Source of the DNA: Natronococcus sp. AD-5
GTDB taxonomy: Archaea > Halobacteriota > Halobacteria > Halobacteriales > Natrialbaceae
Length of the DNA: 64,000 nucleotides
Assembly: GCF_030734285.1 (NCBI RefSeq)
Contig: NZ_CP132294.1
Location: forward strand, 1,550,001 to 1,614,000
Direction of reading: 5' to 3'
Shown here: positions 61,638 to 64,000 of the stretch, piece by piece
Layout: each line of letters begins with the position of its first letter
Position numbering within the stretch: position 1 is the first letter of the stretch
Translations under genes and position numbers: made by a program
The notes under the pieces: generated by a model
Told to the model about the DNA's origin: nothing
The model's database searches: none
Seen by the model: the letters and a program-made list of their open reading frames with translations, nothing else

Positions 61638-61886
61638 CTACTCCCCGAGGAAACTCCGTAGCTCCTCGCGGTAGGCCTCCGGCCGATCCTCGGTCACCCG
61701 GCGGTTCGCCTCCTCGAGCCCGACGAGTTCGGCGGCGTCGGCGTCCACCTCGAGTCGGTCGGTCCACTCGACGTACCCCGCGGTCGGCGGTCCGACGCCC
61801 GACCGAACGGTGGTGTGGCCCGAGAGCGAGCCGGCGGTGCGGCTCGGTTCGACCCGGAAACGCTTAGGAGTCTCGCGGTCGCACAC
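61638..61886 (-). CDS. Conserved small haloarchaeal protein, GTG start
   Basis: An 82-residue soluble protein: PKRFRVEPSRTAGSLSGHTTVRSGVGPPTAGYVEWTDRLEVD, AAELVGLEEANRRVTEDRPEAYREELRSFLGE. No ATG is present before the conserved part, so GTG at 61886 is taken. It is divergent by only 6 nt from the next gene, hence both promoters would need to overlap coding DNA; real start could be within. No function known. Confidence 0.6.
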   Translation of the reverse strand: MCDRETPKRFRVEPSRTAGSLSGHTTVRSGVGPPTAGYVEWTDRLEVDADAAELVGLEEANRRVTEDRPEAYREELRSFLGE

Positions 61887-61892
61887 TCGGAC

Positions 61893-62120
61893 GTGAGCGA
61901 GAATCGCGTCGTTCAGGGGCGAATGGTTACGGCCGAGAAACTCGCGGAGCTGATCGAGGGCGACTCCGTCATGGAGGTCGACTCGATCGAGGAGGCCGAC
62001 AGGGAGTGTCCCGACTGTGGCGGCAACGTCCTGAAGGTCGGCTACATGCCCTCCGTCACCGAGTTCGTCACGGGCTGGAAGTGCCAGGACTGCGACTGGA
62101 ACGAGACCGACAGGGACTGA
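61893..62120 (+). CDS. Zinc-ribbon protein, DUF5795-like
   Basis: A 75-residue protein from a GTG start. Body: GRMVTAEKLAELIEGDSVMEVDSIEEADRECPDCGGNVLKVGYMPSVTEFVTGWKCQDCDWNETD. The two C-x2-C pairs are 29 residues apart and form one zinc ribbon. I associate it with haloarchaeal DUF5795. A second in-frame ATG (nine codons later) is a possible start. Confidence 0.8.
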   Translation: MSENRVVQGRMVTAEKLAELIEGDSVMEVDSIEEADRECPDCGGNVLKVGYMPSVTEFVTGWKCQDCDWNETDRD

Positions 62121-62196
62121 CGCGCTTCCGGCCGGTTTTCTCCTCCGCCGTCCGGTTCGTCGAGCGCCGAAGCCCATTGCCACCCGTCGAGACGAC

Positions 62197-63057
62197 CTAC
62201 AGCGACGCGGCCGCGTAAGAGGTCTCGATCCCGTGGTTCCGGAGGAGGTAGCCTGCCAGCGACCTGGCCCACTCGATCCGGGTCTCGAGGGTCGTGTCGT
62301 ACCGCGTAACCTCGGTGATGTAGCCGGCGCGCTCGAGGTCGCCGGCGACCTTGTGGATGAGCCGCGGGTGCTCCCCCGAGAGGGTGTTCCCGAGCGTGAA
62401 CGCGTAGTCCTCGGGGTACGAGTCGTCGACGACGTTCCGGTTCATGCAGTCGGTGACGCGGCTCGCGATCCCCCTCGAGGCGCCCGCCGCGGACGGGAAG
62501 ATCGCCTGGCCGTACCCGTCCGGCCCGAGATCCGAACCCCAGATCCCCATGGAGCTGTGCATGTCGATGACGACGTCCGCATCGTGGCCGATAACGAGGT
62601 TCCAGATCTCCTCCGCGATCGGCGTCGTCGGGGACGCGCCGGTCGGGAACTGCTGATTGAGGTCCCCGTCGGGACCGCTGTACGTTCGCTCTTCGACCGC
62701 GGGGGCGTTCGCTTCCGGCAGGACGACGAGCGTACCGCGATCGAACGTCCACTCCGCGACGTCGTGGGCTGCTTCGACGCCGGCCAGTTCGTTGCCGTGC
62801 ATCCCGCCGACGACTACCGCGGTCGGGCCCGACCGGTCGGCGTCGCCGATGTACGCGGTGGTCTCGTACTCGGTTCCCGCGCGCAACGTGTGCGTGTCCC
62901 GACTGATCGGACCGAATCCGTCGTCCGCGCTCGCGGTTCCAACGCCGAGGAGTGCAGCGGCCGTCACTGTCGTCCCGGTCGCGATAAACGAGCGCCGTGA
63001 CGGCCTCGTCTGTTCGGTACGGTGCGCTAACTGCTCGTCCGTCGAGTGGTCGTTCAT
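62197..63057 (-). CDS. Exported M14-like (AstE/AspA type) carboxypeptidase-fold protein
   Basis: A 286-residue Tat substrate (SRRSFIATG, hydrophobic ATGTTVTAAALLGVGTASA). Zinc site: GGMHGNELAGVEAA (His and Glu), VVIDMHSS (second His), and a Glu candidate in ITEVTRYD. Also PDGDLNQQFPTGAS resembles the DLNRxFP stretch of succinylglutamate desuccinylase/aspartoacylase. The enzyme would remove acyl groups from an amino acid or peptide outside the cell; substrate unknown. Start ATG at 63057. Confidence 0.88.
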   Translation of the reverse strand: MNDHSTDEQLAHRTEQTRPSRRSFIATGTTVTAAALLGVGTASADDGFGPISRDTHTLRAGTEYETTAYIGDADRSGPTAVVVGGMHGNELAGVEAAHDVAEWTFDRGTLVVLPEANAPAVEERTYSGPDGDLNQQFPTGASPTTPIAEEIWNLVIGHDADVVIDMHSSMGIWGSDLGPDGYGQAIFPSAAGASRGIASRVTDCMNRNVVDDSYPEDYAFTLGNTLSGEHPRLIHKVAGDLERAGYITEVTRYDTTLETRIEWARSLAGYLLRNHGIETSYAAASL

Positions 63058-63469
63058 TGAATCAACCGAATACACCAAGCGTAAACGCGTATGAAAGTAT
63101 ACTGTCTTTTCCGCTCGTCAAAGAACCCCATATCGCCACCGCTTCGATTCGTACCGGTCGCCGCCGTCGAACGGAGACGACGTTCGAGCCGTCCACAGAC
63201 CGAGATCGGCCGTTTCGACCGGCGTCGATCGGACGAATCGGACGTCCTCGCTCGAGTTCTCGCCGCCGGTCCGATCGGTTCCGTACTCCCCTCGTACTCG
63301 CCGGCCGCTGGTTGCAAAACTGCAACCGGCGCGCCAGGCGGTCGCTACCGACCGTTTCAGCGCGCGAATCGAGCGGTCGGCGGCGCAGAGAGGCGCGTTC
63401 GGGTTCGTTTCGCTCGCGCGTACCGTCCGGACCGAAAACACTACCAGCGTCTGATCGTTGTCGATCAGT
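63058..63469. other. Intergenic region, no gene seen
   Basis: The 412 nt lie between divergent genes. Open frames here are Arg/Ser-rich shadows. AT-rich gtaaacgcgtatgaaagtatactg near 63080-63105 probably carries the M14-like gene promoter. The ggttgcaaaactgcaaccgg inverted repeat (63309-63328) is a short perfect hairpin, possibly an operator for the nucleotidyltransferase gene. Confidence 0.5.
63309..63328. promoter_or_regulatory. Perfect inverted repeat ggttgcaaaactgcaacc
   Basis: ggttgca and tgcaacc are perfectly complementary with a 4-nt spacer (aaac). It lies 142 nt upstream of the nucleotidyltransferase gene in the divergent intergenic region. Palindromic operators of this size are typical of dimeric wHTH regulators; a relic of an RNA hairpin is an alternative. 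Confidence 0.4.
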
Positions 63470-64000
63470 ATGAGAGAGTGTTCAGCGATCGTTCTCGCGG
63501 CGGGGGAGGGGAAACGGCTTCGGCCGCTCACGAAACACCGGCCGAAGCCGATGCTTCCCGCGGCGACGAAGCCGATTCTCGAGCACGTCTTCGACGCGCT
63601 GATCGAGGCGGGCGTCACCGATATTACGGTCGTCGTCGGGTACAAGCGCAACCGCGTCCAGTCGCACTTCGGGCCGACGTATCGTAACGTGCCGCTGCGG
63701 TACGTCGCGCAGGAAAAACAGCTCGGCAGCGGGCACGCGCTGCTGGCGGCGGAGTCGGCGGTCGACGGCCCGCTGCTCGTCGTCAACGGCGATCAGCTGG
63801 TCGACGAGCGGATCGTCGAGGACGTCCTCGCGGCGCACGACGCGACCGCGGCGACGCTCGGGCTGGTCAGGCGATCCGACGTCGCGAGGTACGGCGGCGT
63901 CCTCCTCGAGGACGAGCGCGTGACGGAGATCGTCGAGAACCCGCGCGACGAGCGGGGATATCGCCTCAACGCGGGCGTGTACGCGTTCGAACCGTCGATC
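63470..64000 (+). CDS. Sugar-1-phosphate nucleotidyltransferase (3' partial)
   Basis: The frame is open to the window end; 177 residues are visible. Its start MRECSAIVLAAGEGKRLRPLTKHRPKPMLPAATKPILEHV shows the NTP-binding G-x-G-x-R-L-x-P-L-T signature and KPML lysine. Later VVNGDQLVD carries the metal Asp and GHALLAA the uridine/thymidine-ring loop. It forms NDP-sugars from sugar-1-phosphate for N-glycosylation or cell-surface polysaccharides; a C-terminal acetyltransferase-like beta-helix could follow outside the window. Confidence 0.92.
   Translation, partial: MRECSAIVLAAGEGKRLRPLTKHRPKPMLPAATKPILEHVFDALIEAGVTDITVVVGYKRNRVQSHFGPTYRNVPLRYVAQEKQLGSGHALLAAESAVDGPLLVVNGDQLVDERIVEDVLAAHDATAATLGLVRRSDVARYGGVLLEDERVTEIVENPRDERGYRLNAGVYAFEPSI

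Noticed and set aside
63091-63687. A 198-codon frame running into the nucleotidyltransferase
   Set aside because: The nucleotidyltransferase signature begins at 63470 in another frame; this frame is Arg/Pro-rich and has no motif.

Overview
The window is chromosomal DNA from a haloarchaeon, most likely of the Natrialbales (Natrinema/Haloterrigena-like; the genus is inferred). Evidence: GC-rich genes with very acidic proteins, TATA elements about 25-30 nt upstream of near-leaderless starts, Tat rather than Sec signals on exported proteins, a PGF-CTERM surface protein, a Bat/HTH_10 regulator, archaeal-type shikimate kinase, Cdc48, Lhr, RPA3 and many small haloarchaea-specific zinc-ribbon proteins. 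Both edges cut genes: an FAD oxidoreductase at the left and a sugar nucleotidyltransferase at the right.

Layout. 1-12.5 kb: FAD oxidoreductase end, chorismate mutase/shikimate kinase pair, small conserved proteins, a Cdc48 paralogue, an exported amidohydrolase, archaetidylserine decarboxylase and an Lhr helicase. 11-15 kb: class III aminotransferase, Lrp regulator and amino-acid permease, probably one amino-acid utilisation locus. 15-21 kb: surface protein, thioredoxin-like protein, glutamine synthetase. 21-24.6 kb: RPA3 operon (rpa3, rpap3, phosphoesterase). 24.8-33 kb is the most accessory part: two copies of a dispersed intergenic repeat, an IS200/IS605-like relic, a frameshifted secreted-protein pseudogene and a module of zinc-ribbon regulator, DUF1059 protein and methyltransferase, mixed with riboflavin-pathway reductase, Na+/H+ antiporter and MsrA. 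33-42 kb: two ABC export systems, a DUF2270 membrane protein and a cobalamin adenosyltransferase. 42-48.5 kb: a frameshifted remnant, ketopantoate reductase, cobyric acid synthase, an RHH regulator and a large PAS-GAF-Bat regulator. 48.6-55.6 kb: histidine utilisation (hutU-hutG-hutI, then hutH) with a divergent HTH_10 regulator and an antisense DsrE-like gene inside the cluster. 56-64 kb: metzincin-like protease, PhiH1-like regulator, otsB/otsA trehalose genes, M24 peptidase, exported M14-like protein and a nucleotidyltransferase.

How the genes work together. The hut genes turn histidine into urocanate, imidazolone propionate, formiminoglutamate and glutamate, which glutamine synthetase can draw on. 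OtsA/OtsB would make trehalose as an osmolyte. CobA and CbiP belong to cobalamin synthesis or salvage. I found no rRNA, CRISPR array or convincing tRNA. The best candidates for under-described biology are the regulator/DUF1059/methyltransferase module, the dispersed composite repeat, the receiver-like domain without a phospho-acceptor in the Bat regulator, and the hut control region with its symmetrical TATA element. All family names come from reading motifs, not from database searches.
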